Below are positions 11,288 to 23,255 of a DNA stretch of 64,000 bases, piece by piece. The stretch lies in NCBI GenBank assembly GCA_014529385.2, contig CM043949.1, forward strand, positions 145,926,850-145,990,849, given 5' to 3'. The position numbers and the translations under genes are program-made. The notes beneath the pieces are model-generated. The model saw only the letters and a list, made by a program, of their open reading frames with translations. It made no database searches and was not told where the DNA came from. Numbering within the stretch: the first letter of the stretch is position 1; every line of letters begins with the position of its first letter. The DNA is from Adiantum capillus-veneris (lineage: Eukaryota; Streptophyta; Polypodiopsida; Polypodiales; Pteridaceae).

Positions 11288-12480
11288 ACTAAAACAAAGC
11301 AGTTTCTGAACGTCGCTTTTAGGTAAGGCTGAGATTTGCAGCTAAACGGGTCGACTATCTAGAAAAAGACAGAGAGTGAGTTTTTGGACCAGTGAACCTG
11401 CTCTTTGGGAAGATAGGGAAGGTGAGATGGTGGGCTTCCTTTTGCCCTTAAGTCTCTTGCTTTTGTATTTTCCCTTGCGCCTCAAGACTGATGGCAAACG
11501 GGGGCTCGTCTCTCTCTCTTAGCATACGCACATGCAAGCCGTCGCGGCAGCAGCTTCCGATGGAAAAGCGTAGTGAGCCCACCACGCCCCTGCACTATTG
11601 TAACCGCTTCTTCACCGCCGGCAATCGGCACGGCATTAGGTCTGCCTTCACGTTCAGCTCCGATGGTAGCCGTTTGAGTGGCGGGAGCAGTATTGATTGG
11701 CCTGGGAGCTCTACACGCTGTTGACAGAGTCTCTCTCTCGTCAGTTCTCTCACTAAAACGGCAGGCATACACGAGGCATGTGCGTGTTCCCCCGGCCGAT
11801 TGGCACTCGAACACCTCACCGTCGCTTTTAGAGTTTTAGAGAGAGAGAGAGAGAGAGAGAGCAAGCAAGTGATGGAGCTGATGATAAGCAGCAAAAGTAA
11901 CCTAGAGGATTAACGCACAAGTTGCAAGTTGCAAGCTAGCTACTAAGATCAACAATGCATGTTGCAAGTCGTTGTGCAATCTCAAGAAGCAAATGGTGGG
12001 GGAGCGGTTTGTCTTGCATAAGTTGGCTACCAAGCCCAACCATGCAAGGTACCAATTTTTTTGCAATCTTAACAGCCAATCATGGGACTTGTTGCAAGTC
12101 CACGTGTGAGTGCATCAAGAAGAACACTATGAAGCAAGGCACGAGGCTAGGAACCAGGGCCATGAGTGCATCCTCTCACAAATTTCCTACTGAGAATACC
12201 TCCATCCTCTAATGCCTACATAATCTGGGATGTTTCTGGTGAATATTCAACACCATTTCAATTCATATTATCCTATCTCTTGCTATAGAATAACTCATGA
12301 AACAATAAAGTTTCTCTTACATGCACATGCAAGAAGCCAAAAGAGGGACTTTAATGTCCTAGGAACAATTCCAAGAGGCTTGAAATATCTATCCGACAAG
12401 TCTGGAAAAAAAAGAAGGGAGAAACCACTCATACTTGTAGTCGTAGAAAAAGTAATTGGTGGTGCTATATTGTGATCTTT
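10114..12480. other. Unassigned region with short CT tracts and weak ORFs
   Basis: A minus ORF 10805-10587 (72 codons, rich in Pro, with FLEKFLDITKRLKRP near its end) looks somewhat protein-like but has no recognised domain or clear exon borders. CT/GA tracts occur at 11262-11286, 11512-11520 and 11839-11861; ORFs running through them are rejected. The GC content is higher at 10580-11800 than around it. Nothing more can be supported. Confidence 0.3.
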
Positions 12481-13680
12481 GTTATCGGACTTAGGTGCAT
12501 TGATAGGATCCTCCTAATTGGTTGCATAGTAGCTATTCTAACAACCCATTACCATCATGATGAGATGTCTGAGCTTGCAATCATGCCACTATGAAATTTA
12601 AATATGTTGGTTAAGAGCATCGACTTACTGGCATTAGGCTATTGCACAATGCAGACGTACTCAAGGAGTTCACCTTCCAAGGGCAAGCACCTTCTTACAA
12701 AAGAAATCATCCCATACTCCTAGCTGCATGCCTTCATTAAAATGCCCAAACTTTTCTTGGCTAGGTTAGAAGCATGGCTACCACCAAACATACTAACCAA
12801 GGTCATGGGCTATGTAGGCTAGCCCTACCTTTTTGGTCCCAAGTTTGAGAAAGTGTGCACTCTTTTATGGGGGGATCAAAAGTACTCTATCATGATGGTC
12901 TGTGGGTTCAAAAAGCTTTACCTATACTAAATCTAGGCCAAAGCATTTACTAGCATATTATACTTTGTGGTTAAATAAATACTAATAGATTTGTCACATT
13001 TGGAGATTCCCATTATTGGAGCTTTACTACTAATTGTGCAATGTAGGCATATCACCTATACTAAATAATCATCGTTATTTGTGGCCCTTTGGATAATTTG
13101 AATATTTTGCGGTTTTAAATCAAGTTTGATGCCAACTAGGGGTGGGGTGGGGGGGGAAGAGAGAGAGAGGTGAATGCTAGCGATAAGGATAATTCCATCT
13201 AGCTAGCCTACCTTACTCATGTTCTGATCTCATCTCACCATTCAAAATTGTTTGGAAACCATGTTGTGGTCAAAACATAGATACTCACAAAAAAGCGGGA
13301 CATAGCCTTTGACTACATGGCAACAGCGCCTTCTTCACGCACCCAAAACAATAGCCTCGTCACACACTTGATGATGCACCATCAATGTCTATTAGGATGA
13401 GAGCAACAATCTTGATGCTAGATTGAGCACATGGATTGGTGCAAAGCAAAGGTTGTAAATGTGAGCCTAAGAGTATAGCAAGAAATTTGTTAGCATAGTC
13501 CACATAAAGTTATATGGGTATCCTTAAGAGAAAATGCTATTTTCTCCTTCATAATAGGTTTTGTGATAGAGTTTTCAAATTTTTAAACTAACTTTTTCGT
13601 AAGAAAGCTCGATTTTTTGCTCGGTTTTTTCTTAGCTCGAAAATATGTGCTCGGAGAATGGTAAAACTCCAAAATTTTTT
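12481..13680. other. No gene or repeat recognised
   Basis: AT-rich sequence with a short G-run plus GA tract at 13141-13170. Both strands are crowded with stops. Part may be the upstream end of the palindrome-bearing array that follows. Confidence 0.4.
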
Positions 13681-15060
13681 GTGAGCACATATTCTTGTTG
13701 TACACATCAAGGGGCACCTTGGGTAGAAACTAAAATCCATTCTGACCACCTAGACATCATACACATATGATGTCCTAGAGCCGAGATCTGAGGTCAAAAG
13801 ATACATATGAGTGCACCCTTATGATCTACAGTATTTAGGAAGCATATAGTCTAAATCTCATCGAATTTAAAGCATTTTTGGACTTGCAAAGGCCATAAGA
13901 GGCATCTAGGAAAGTGAGTGCTTGAATTGACCATGTCTAGCACAAAAAGTGGTCAAATTCAATTTTGAAAGTTGTTGTGACTTGTTAGAGTAGTGAGTGA
14001 CCTCTGGAGTGAGTTTCACTTCAAACTAACCAGTTAGACATCATACGCGTATGATATATAAAAATAACTTTTAGGGGCCAAAATTGACATTTGAGCTTAC
14101 CAAGGTGTTTAGCACCACAAAACAAGCTTACATACCAAATTGCATCCAATTTTGAGCACATAGACATCATACGTGTATGATGTCTCAAGGCAAGATTTAA
14201 AGGTCCAAGTGCACTTTTGACCACATAGGAGGTTTGAGACATGATGATTCAATCCTATTTGCAAAATTTCATCTCATTTGGACACATACCTTTGAATTTA
14301 AAGAGATTTTTGCAAATACAAGAAGGTAAAGGTAAAAAAGTAGTGACTTTAAGCAATTTTGACATCCAAAATTTGATGTGATCACATAATCTTGTTCTAT
14401 GCATTTAGGAGTACCTTGGGTAGAAGTAGAAGTGAAATTCATACACATATGATGTCTTAGGGGCCAAACCTGGGTTAAATGAGACATTTGAGTATACCCT
14501 AGTGTCCTAGAGCACAAAAGAAGCCCCTGGAGAAAATTTAATTGCATTTGGAGCACATTTGGGCTAAAAGGTTCCAAAAGATAGAAATTGGGCAACATAC
14601 AAGCTTGTATTATAACTTGCACAAAAGTTGTTCAATTTGAATTTTGGAAGATTTTGAGAGTTGCTTAAGTGATAAAGAGTCATTGGGACAAAAGACACTT
14701 CATTTTGCCACAAAAGACATCATACATGTATGATGTCTCAAGTGCAAAATTAGAGGTGAAAACTCACATTTGAGCTCACAAAAGTGTTTACCATCATAAA
14801 ATAAGCCTAGAGACCATGTTTCATTCAATTTGGATCATTTTTGGCTTAGTTAACCTTCTGGAAAGTTGCAAGCAACCTAACAAAAAAAGGAGTGATAGAC
14901 CTGTACAAAAGTGTCAGCAAATTGAGACTTGGAGTGGTTAGAGTACATCAAGGAGAGTCTACATTTAAACTTTCTAGAGCAATTCTGAGCCAGTAGACAT
15001 CATACATGTATAAAGCCTTCAGGCACAGATTGACTATTTGGCCATAACTTGAGCTATCGA
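13681..15060. repeat. Diverged ~280-bp repeats each carrying a 22-24 bp palindrome
   Basis: GACATCATAC-NN-GTATGATGTC or close variants occur at 13753-13774, 14037-14058, 14163-14184, about 14438-14456, 14716-14737 and 14996-15017. The copy at 14715-14738 is a perfect 24-bp palindrome. Spacing is 284, 126, about 272, about 280 and 280 bp. Between palindromes the units share weak blocks, such as a CACCTTGGGTAGAA stretch near 13720 and 14410 and AAAATTTTTTGTGAGCACAT against a variant near 14370. The palindrome is better kept than the spacer. Confidence 0.8.
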
Positions 15061-15305
15061 TATCAGCTCCAGGGTAGCTCTACAAGATTTAGTGTCAACC
15101 ATGAACAACAATTAAAGACCCTTCAAGTTATTCATGTTGGTCAATGTCCAAAAAAATGTTGTTTAAGGCCTCAAAATTCATCCGAAAGTAAGGGGTGTTG
15201 ACAACTGACAATTTGGGAGAACTGTGAGAAAATGGTCGTGGTTTTGGACAGTTTCAACTTTTCCCTAACCAAAGCACTTGAACACATTGGTATAAGCCTT
15301 CTTAC

Positions 15306-15650
15306 ATGAAGCTAGATTTGTCAAGCCCAGAGATCATGTCTTGTTTAGATTCAAGCTCAGCTTACACAAGCTTCGGGATCCCATCGATAGAGGAGCATCC
15401 GCCCATAATGGATCTTCCAAACTTGCAGTTGATAACGACCAATCTTGTTAAGAGAGTTTGGATAAAAGATCATGAGAGTGAAGAACTGTATAGAAACATT
15501 GACGACAATGACTTCAACCTTTATAGGTGCTCAGAGCCATACCAAGAAGAGCTGGTGGATTACAAGCTCTTATATGTCTATACATATGGAGTCAATAGTC
15601 AATGGAAATCTGTAGTTGTTCACAAGGATGGCAAGAATACAGATCTATAG
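15306..15650 (+). CDS. ORF of 114 codons at the 5' end of the retroelement remnant
   Basis: ATG-started ORF with acidic and aromatic character (a DHESEELYRNIDDNDFNLY stretch). No recognised domain. It lies just after the palindrome array and before the gag-like frames, in the place of a gag N-terminus or leader ORF. Similar material continues in other frames to about 16010. Confidence 0.35.
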   Translation: MKLDLSSPEIMSCLDSSSAYTSFGIPSIEEHPPIMDLPNLQLITTNLVKRVWIKDHESEELYRNIDDNDFNLYRCSEPYQEELVDYKLLYVYTYGVNSQWKSVVVHKDGKNTDL

Positions 15651-16063
15651 AAAGCATAAACCCTCGGAATGCATTAGAAATAGGTGGATATTTGGTCAAT
15701 GAAGGACCACAAATACATCCAGCAAACATGAGAATTCCTACAAGAATTTCGAAAAGGGACCACCTGGATTCCCTTCTAGAGCAATAACGAGAGATGAAGT
15801 GATCACAGAGATGGCATACATACCTTCTCAAGGAACAATCTCCAACAAAACAATTAATCCCTTCGCAAAAGAACCTAGCCATACTAGAAGGCCAAAAGCG
15901 AGAGAAGGATTAGGAGAGCCTAGTATGAATAGACTTGTAGACAATCGACGAGTTAGACCATCCCAAGTTCAAAAATGGGTAAACAAGAAATTAATACTCC
16001 AGAAATAAAGATACAAGAGATCACGTAGCGGATTTCAAAAGAGTAATTAGAGTAGAGGAAGTT

Positions 16064-16669
16064 TTGGATTTTGCAACACAGTTTGCGGGATTCAAACTAA
16101 CTTTGGAATATGGCGCGACTACATGGTTTGAGTCAGTGAAAAGACGGGATTTTGAGACTCTAAACGAGTTTTTGAAAGAATTCATTGAAGAATTCTCCCA
16201 AAAAGGCATATCTCACAATATTGTCTCTCAAATCCACAGATTCAAACAGAAATAGGGTGAATCAGTACGCAAAGCTATATTATGACTCAAGAGATATGTC
16301 AAGTTCTGTTCGAGAGAGGACGCGGACATATTGATGCAAATCTTTATCCAGAGAATGAGACATATGGGTCTTTAGAAGGATTTGCATATGATAAGGAGCT
16401 TGATGCTAAATGAATTGATCAATGAAGCTCTTTATTTGGTGGAAAATTGTGAGGAATACAACGAAAACAATTTTAAGAGTCAAGAGGATGACACATACTC
16501 TGAGCAAAGTGATTCACAGATGAGTGGGTCCATTGCAAAATCAAAGACACCTATCGATCAAGAGAAATTTATCAATGAAATGGTCAAGAGGTTAACTCCT
16601 CTTTTAAAGTTTGATCCGAGGGAGCCTAAGTGGTGTAAAATTGAGAGAAAATGGACTAACCATACATGA
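16064..16669 (+). pseudogene. Gypsy-type gag core with in-frame stops
   Basis: ORFs 16064-16255 and 16382-16669 are in the same frame and read as one gag core once the intervening stop codons are ignored. The order is a GATTWFESVKRRDFETLNEFLK segment, a GESVRKAI-like helix, KRYVKFC, then a long helical stretch ending LVENCEEYNENN. This follows the Retrotrans_gag layout (A..WF..L....I..w..l...F...F, then E..y..rf..l). At least three stops break it. Confidence 0.55.
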
Positions 16670-17713
16670 GAAGAGTGTTACTATAGCATGGAATATGATT
16701 GGGAGAGGTGTGTACAACCTATTCAGAAGCACCTCCTCCACCTAGATACAGTATGGAAAATGCACCAGGTTCAGTAGGAGTTTCAAGGCCACAACTTGTC
16801 TTAAGACAACAACATCCACTGCTAGGTGCTAGAATCCTTGTAGACATGAGATACACTCAGATGATGGAAGCATCTAAACAAGCACTAGTACCAACTCCAA
16901 TGTATTATAGCAACCAAAGTGGGTATTTCCATTCAAAGAGACAAAAGATGAGAGAGAGAGACATGGAGTGGTGAAGACGGTAAAACCTCCACCTCCAGCA
17001 TTTTGACCTGAAGAAACAAGGTATAAGATGGACAAAAGGACAGTTCGATTCATTGGGAATAGAGTCTTAGCTAGTTCAAAGCCTACTTATAGCCTAGAGG
17101 AAATGCAAGAAGAAGATCCTCAACCAAAGATAGATTGTCACAAAACCTGTGACAACTACTTGATCAAACAATGTCCTTAGACAGAGATCACACAATTAAA
17201 TGCCTTTTTTCTTGAATGTGGCATCATTTACCTGATCCCCGACTATCCAAAAAACCCAAACCAAGTCATAAAGATCACAATGAATGTCTGAAGAATTGTT
17301 TAGCTACCCAATAGCTCGGAAAACATACCAATTCAAGTAATTACGAGAGTGCAAGCTCAAAAGAAAGCTGATGAGAACCTAGAGACAAAGAAAACAAAAA
17401 CTAAAGCGAGTCCAAAGACAGGTGAACCAAAGACCAACACACCTATTCAAAAAAACAAGACCAAACAAAATAGTTGGAAAGCTAGAAAGGCTAGGACAAA
17501 AGCACATAGGGAACGAGAGTAAAAATCCATAGCTGAGGAGCTTACCCAAGCTAAAGAGAAAATAAGACAACACGAGGAAAGGGTTGCACCTTCTCTTGCG
17601 CAGACGTATCAACCTCTAGAAGAACCATCCAGAAATAAAAAACCAAGAAGTGCAAGTTCGATAGGATTAGTCTTGATATAAAAAGTCAATGAGCCATGCC
17701 CTCCTAAAAGCCT

Positions 17714-18358
17714 ATGAAACTTGGCTCAAACCAACCAAACCCAAGAGCAGAATGGATGGCATATCCATATGGAAAACAAGAAAAGCACATCCTTGAAATG
17801 TGCAAGAAAATGATTGAATTAGCCGAAGCTTTACTAGAACCACCAGTTGAAAAACCTGAGGAGGTGATCCTTGTCCCACCTACACTAGTAATCCCATTGA
17901 ATGAAGAGCAAAAAGAGACAGATTCCAGTCACGAGCACGGACCAAAGCTGAAGGACCTAACATTAGAACCAAGGATAGTGTTGAATACCACGGATAACTC
18001 TTTCGAGGGATTTCACATAGCTATACATGAGAGTTACAAAGAAATAGAAGGTCTTGACAAATTGTGGAAACAAGTCAAAGAATCCAATGAAGCAAGTGAG
18101 CTAAGCAGAAAAGTAAACCAGACGGGTGATGGAAGAGGAGTGTCTCTTTCACCAATAGAGGAATTTGAGGCTAGATCTCAAATGACTCTAGAAGTGCAAT
18201 CATATTGGAGAGACAAAGGATATGTACAGTCTATGGACAGTCGACCCCATTCGCTAAGCACACTACCATCCTATATGGAAGAGCACGAGGCCAAGTCAGA
18301 TGTTATTGCAGTCCCATCACAGAGACTGTCAACAATGTCATCGATTCAAAAGGGCTGA
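17714..18358 (+). CDS. Charged ORF of 214 codons within the retroelement remnant
   Basis: The longest open frame of this element. It is acidic and Lys/Glu rich, with a helical EKHILEMCKKMIELAEALLE segment near residue 25 and no recognised domain or cysteine cluster. It sits between the gag core and the protease-like segment, so it is probably the gag C-terminal or linker part. The upstream stretch 16980-17700 contains CHKTCDNYLIKQC, a possible decayed zinc knuckle, and Lys-rich sequence. Confidence 0.4.
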   Translation: MKLGSNQPNPRAEWMAYPYGKQEKHILEMCKKMIELAEALLEPPVEKPEEVILVPPTLVIPLNEEQKETDSSHEHGPKLKDLTLEPRIVLNTTDNSFEGFHIAIHESYKEIEGLDKLWKQVKESNEASELSRKVNQTGDGRGVSLSPIEEFEARSQMTLEVQSYWRDKGYVQSMDSRPHSLSTLPSYMEEHEAKSDVIAVPSQRLSTMSSIQKG

Positions 18359-18605
18359 TAGACATTTTGTGGACACCCAGTCACCTGTACGATAAGGTTA
18401 GCCGAGTTGCTCAGAATAAGACCAAACATGTGGACTACTATGGGAAAATACCTAGAGAACTTTTTGGTGTTTAAAAACCAATGACTCAAATTGAGGAAGG
18501 GATCAAAGAGTTGAAAATGCCTCAGCCAAACACTAGGTCAGTGCCATTAAACAAGGTAGACAAGTACTATGAGGAGAAAATGGGAATACCACTCTTCCTG
18601 TCGAG

Positions 18606-19095
18606 TTTGAAGGTATAAGAACCATGGAAATTCTTGAAACCGGAGCTGGCATTTCCATCGCAATAAAAGAAATATGGAAGAAATGGGAAAAAATAGCAGT
18701 GAGGGCTACTACAATGAAACTATAGCTTGCAAACAGACATACAAAAAGTCCCATAGGATTGCTAGAGAAAGTAGTTGTTACTTGGCATTGAATATGAGCA
18801 AACCTTTGCTATTATTGACTTTGGCAAGAAGAACAACTATGATATCATTCTATGATGACCATTCATGAGGCATATTAAAATGGTCCAAAACTGGGGTTTT
18901 GATCATATCTACGTGAGACACACGGAAACCATGACAAGTATAAACTTGAAGGACCATAGTTACAAGGATGTGACGAGAACCCCTATGGAGGAGTTTGATT
19001 TCGCTAATGTAGAAGGATCAGAACTTCCAACATGGTTGGGTAAGCCTAAAGAACTATGGATGTGTGAAGATTTGCAATCAGAAAGCTTAAAGTGA
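18606..19095 (+). pseudogene. Retropepsin-like segment with altered active site
   Basis: Across two frames the sequence reads ILETGAGISIAIKEIW, then a short-strand region, then YDIILxxPFMR-like and a KMVQNWGFDHIYV block. This follows gypsy retropepsins (D-S/T-G-A-x-x-x-x-I near the start, IILGxPWL near the end). The usual Asp is Glu here (ETGAG). Stops and a frameshift near 18720-18860 break it. Confidence 0.45.
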
Positions 19096-20812
19096 GAGGA
19101 ATGTATTCTAGAAAGGGCGATTGAAGATAAGGACTATATCCCAGAACCATTTCCTGAAGAAGAATTAGAGCCAGTTGAATGGGAACACATCTTGGCTACT
19201 CTAAATGTGTGCGCTATTCAAGACGGTCTAGCAGCAAAGCTTTTTGATAGAAATGGCTATGATGTTGTCCCTTACTTTACAGTGAGTGTGATCCAAGAAA
19301 ATGAAGAGAACCCGGTAACAGCAGGTTCTCGAGATGAAAAGCAAACAAAGGAATGTCACAAATCAAAAGACGAAGAAGAAGACGAGTTCTATGACTCCGT
19401 AGAACACTTGGATCTTCAAGATATTTCGACAATGGAAATCTAGACAACCCAACAGGTGACATGGACGACACTTTAACTAATGCAGTTTTATAATTTTCCA
19501 AATCAAAGACCCAAGAAACAATGTCACCACTACAAGAATAAAATGCATCAGAAGTGGATTCCGAAATCCTCGATGGAAACACAACTGCAACCTGAATCCT
19601 CATACGTGTGGCTCCTTTACATGAACAAAAGCCTCAGCCAAGAAGAACAGAATCATGTCAACAAGCTAACAATGCGCGAATCAATTAGCTAGACAATCCC
19701 TCTCAGAAACATCAATCCAAGAGCAAACAGATAGTAACTTCCATGAGCAGCCAAACCACAAAGGAAAAGTACTAGAATGCAACCTTGTTGAGGATAGTAG
19801 CGACAGTCATGATTCTTATGACATCCCCTAACAGAAACTCAGGTCATCACCCCCACTAGCAACTTTTGTAACAATCAAGGAAGGCCAAAAGAAAAGAACA
19901 ATAAGTCAGAGCCAGAGAGTTTAACAAATTTGGATACCAAAGAGCCAGCTCGACCAAAAACAGGTATGGATTAAAAAGATGAAGATCTCTAATGAAAAAT
20001 CACAAGATCCAATACCAAAAGAAAAACAGTCAAAGTGTGCAAGAATGGCTTAGAAAATCACAAGGTCGCAAGCTTCCAAAACTCATATTTGGGTTCCAAA
20101 GAAGTTGATTCAAGCACAAAGAAATCAGGAGTTTATTTGGATTTCAAAACGGTTGAAGTATCAACTCCCAAAGTCTGAATCCAACCCCCAACCAAGCATA
20201 CAAGGGTTGAAGCAAAGACTGTTGTTGACTCACATAAAGAAGGTGGATCTCAAAGAAGTATCTTCAAACACAAACAAAGCACGGACAAGTATGGGCTCTT
20301 AAACAAACAACATTAACAAAACAATTGATAATCGCAAAGAAGTGGGTCCCAAAGGAAAACCAAAAAATAGTGTCATTGCACCGCCACTTGAATTCTTTCA
20401 ATCCTCCTACGGTTACAGTATATTTAGACAAGAGTAAGTCACTCACTTTGAGCCAGAACCATTGCTGAGGAACAATGCCCAAATACGACAACCAACAACA
20501 AGGCTAAATGGATTCCAAAGAAGCATCAAACAAATAAGTAAGCCTTCAAAAAATCTCTCTACAATTTTCAATCAAGCAAACAACACTGGAGCTTCAAAAA
20601 TCATCATATTGCTTAGAATAGGAAGCCTTGTGCTAGCAAATGCCAATAAGAAAATTTCTTATACCCATATCTTGCACATCATAGGTGTTTTCCATGCATT
20701 GATTGTGTATGCATAATAGAGCTACATTACAAGGCCGACATAGGCACAATTTTTTAATTGCCCAAGCACAACACATAACCTTGGCGATACCCTGTCGTCA
20801 AGGAGGACGCCA
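19096..20812 (+). other. Downstream part of the retroelement remnant, no domain recognised
   Basis: Short acidic and Gln/Lys/Ser-rich frames (for example 19192-19443 with a DEEEDEFYDSVEHLDL tract, and 20105-20302). They look like decayed coding sequence with biased composition, not a reverse transcriptase. Confidence 0.35.
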
Positions 20813-20830
20813 AATAGGAGGGGGGCGGAA

Positions 20831-22555
20831 TTCTAAATGCGGACCTAATGTTATGAATATAGAGGATAATGTTTTGTGAGTTGTATTGAATTTTTGCATT
20901 TGATTGTGATGATTTTTTGACAAATTTCAGAGTATATGCCCTCATAATAGCACTACAAGAGGAGTACGTATACATGTCATAAAAACTAATATCTAATACT
21001 CCCAAATGATTTTCTCATGTTAAACTGATCATTTAATATGGTGAAGTACCACGGGACTAATAGCTAGAATATTGGTAAGGCTGCCAGACTGGTCTCTGTC
21101 AGGGATCCAAAGGAGGGAAAATAGGGATCCAAAGGGGGACAATCTACAAAAGAGAAATGTGCTTCAATGGGGCTTAAAAGACCTAAAGTTCAACCCCATT
21201 AAGACATCCATAGGCTAAAGTTCCTAATTTTAATTGTATAGTCCAAAGGCCAAAGTAGGGAAAATATTGGATGGTCATGGGAAGACTAAAAAGTCTCCCC
21301 ACATCCCTAGGAAAGAGGGGGAGAGCCCTTATTGTAGGGGATGAGAGAGAAACACACACACACACACACACACACACTCCAAAGCTCCCCCTTTACACAA
21401 AGGGAATAGTAGACACATGTCAGGCTCCTAGGCCAATTGCCCCCAAGCTCCCCTCAAATCCTATTGAATGGCCATAGAGGTGGACCAATGAGCATTAGGC
21501 TAGAGTAAAGCTAGTCTAATAAATTTAAAAAATGCTTGATAAAAGAGCCAATAAAAATTAAACTTCCTAGAAGACTATTGGACAGTCTACCAAGGGGTCC
21601 AATGAGCATCCAGCAGCCCAATGGCTTGCCTGATTCCTATTGGCCAGAAGACTAAGAGGTTCAACAAGAGTTTAGTTGAATTATTTAATTACCTAAAGCT
21701 CTCACAAAAGGGGAAAAGCGGGGAACTTGTCAAAAGGCTATCAATTATGCTTCTAATTTGTGATTGGCTAAGCTTTACAGGAGCCAATGGGAGGCCAACA
21801 TGAGCAAATAGCAAGAGGGGTCAACCAAGAAGAGAGAGATAGAGAGAGGGCTGCATTTTACTCTAACACAATGCTACACACACACACAAATCATGTGTGC
21901 AAGTAGAACTCCATCTCCTTCTCCAAGCATTGAGAAGTAGAGGCCTACACCAACAATTCTTGGCTATGGAATGCAAATCTGACCAAGATCCAAGCTTCAA
22001 TGGCATGCTCATCTCCTCTACCATGCTAATTATACTAAGCTAAGCTATGCTATTAGAGTGATTATGTGAGGAGAATACTTCTTTCTTGTAAGATACATCT
22101 TCTTCCTCTAAATCTATCCTCATTCCCTGCTAGCTCTCACCATTTTTTAAGGTGTGTGAGGTCTTGGGACTGAGGCTAGGGACGCTAGGTGTGTTTTTCA
22201 AGCATAATTTGGTGCATGAAGCTTCCATCTTCATTCCACCAACTAGTTTTGTTAAGGAACACAAAGATTGTATTGTACAAATGTCTCCTTTGATGGGAGA
22301 AGCCTTAATACAAAGCCTTTATGGAGGGGGGACCGCCGGTTCCATGTAAATCCAGTCCTCAACTGTTGTTAATTGTTCTATTTATCTCTCTTTTCAAGTA
22401 TTGTCAATGCCAAATTAGCTAGGTGTACATTGCTATGTTGCTTTCTCCAATTAAGTACTCTCTCTATGCTCATTAGGAACTTGTTCTTAATGAACTGCTC
22501 ACTATGTTATCATTTTTTTGCTACACACAAGTTACTAGTGCATTAAATGTTACAT
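20831..22555. other. Possible LTR-bearing stretch upstream of a copia-type primer site
   Basis: No gene supported. A (CA)n tract lies at 21351-21377 and GA tracts near 21823-21848. The stretch ends GTTACA one base before the primer site at 22556, so its right part is probably an LTR of an old element; the left border could not be placed and no second LTR copy was noticed. Confidence 0.4.
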
Positions 22556-22567
22556 TGGTATCAGAGC
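22556..22567 (+). promoter_or_regulatory. Primer-binding site, initiator-Met tRNA type
   Basis: TGGTATCAGAGC, two bases after an ...ACA LTR-like end at 22554. It marks an older plus-strand LTR element into which, or beside which, the 23054 element later inserted. Confidence 0.7.
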
Positions 22568-23048
22568 TATTGGTTTCTCTTCTCTTGCTCAAGAAGAGAG
22601 GTCCTCAAGCTTGCTACAAATACTTGGTGTTATTAATTGCAAAAGAATAAGTAGAATAGGGATTTTTCATCCTTGAAGCATGCCTGCTTTATCCAGATAA
22701 CAGGGATACCTTTGAGAGCTATGGTCTTTATAATGGATTCCTACGGGGCTTGCCTATGTCTTAATCATTATTGAGCTATTAGAAGCTTGATAGGAACCAG
22801 TGATGTCTTGTTTCTGTTGAACCCTCTCTTCTATTCCTTGCAATTCATAATATTTGACCCACAGGTATAGATGCTTGAGTGCTTATCTTTGAAGGTAAAG
22901 AGGAGTAGCAACTCGGGCTTGAAGTGCCAAAGTACAAGTAAAAATTTACACCTAAAATTTGCTAGTATGTCTAACAAGGGAAAAGAATTGAAATGAATGT
23001 TTTTCGTAATGAAAGAGCAACTAATGATTCCCCTATGCTTGTAAACTA
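22568..23048. other. Leader-like sequence of the older element
   Basis: No ORF above noise. It lies between the primer site at 22556 and the target duplication of the nested element at 23049. Confidence 0.35.
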
Positions 23049-23053
23049 TCTTG

Positions 23054-23241
23054 TGTTGGGGTATAGGCGTCTGTGCCTTGCCCGGCCGCCCAAAGTCTGG
23101 GCGCCCACTGACTTGTATACCTTATACATAGCATAAGTGTATAGGGGGCTGCTCACTCTTTGAGTCTCCCCACCCACATCGTGCGTGTCTCTCCTTCTCT
23201 CTCTCTCACTCTCCGTCTGTGGTGCTCCCCGATCCCCTTCA
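23054..23241 (+). repeat. 5' LTR of the non-autonomous copia-like element
   Basis: 188 bp, TGTTGGGG...CCCCTTCA, differing from the 3' LTR (192 bp) by a few substitutions and two extra CT units, so insertion was fairly recent. A TATA-like TATACCTTATAC segment lies near 23115-23130. Confidence 0.92.
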
Positions 23242-23243
23242 AT

Positions 23244-23255
23244 TGGTATCAGAGC
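23244..23255 (+). promoter_or_regulatory. Primer-binding site, initiator-Met tRNA type
   Basis: TGGTATCAGAGC two bases after the 5' LTR. Confidence 0.9.

Larger units (their letters stand above)
15306..20830 (+). mobile_element. Decayed gag-protease LTR-retroelement remnant, family uncertain
   Basis: A row of broken plus-strand frames gives a gag-like segment (16064-16669), long charged stretches and a retropepsin-like segment (about 18606-18900). A purine-rich tract ending AGGAGGGGGGCGGAA at 20813-20830 could be a polypurine tract before a 3' LTR. No reverse transcriptase or integrase was recognised between 19100 and 20800, so the element is either non-autonomous or deleted. The ends are not defined. 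The protease and gag style suggest Ty3-gypsy. Confidence 0.5.

Noticed and set aside
22152-22349. 65-codon ORF MCEVLGLRLGTL...
   Set aside because: No domain, and it lies in a probable LTR of the element with the primer site at 22556.
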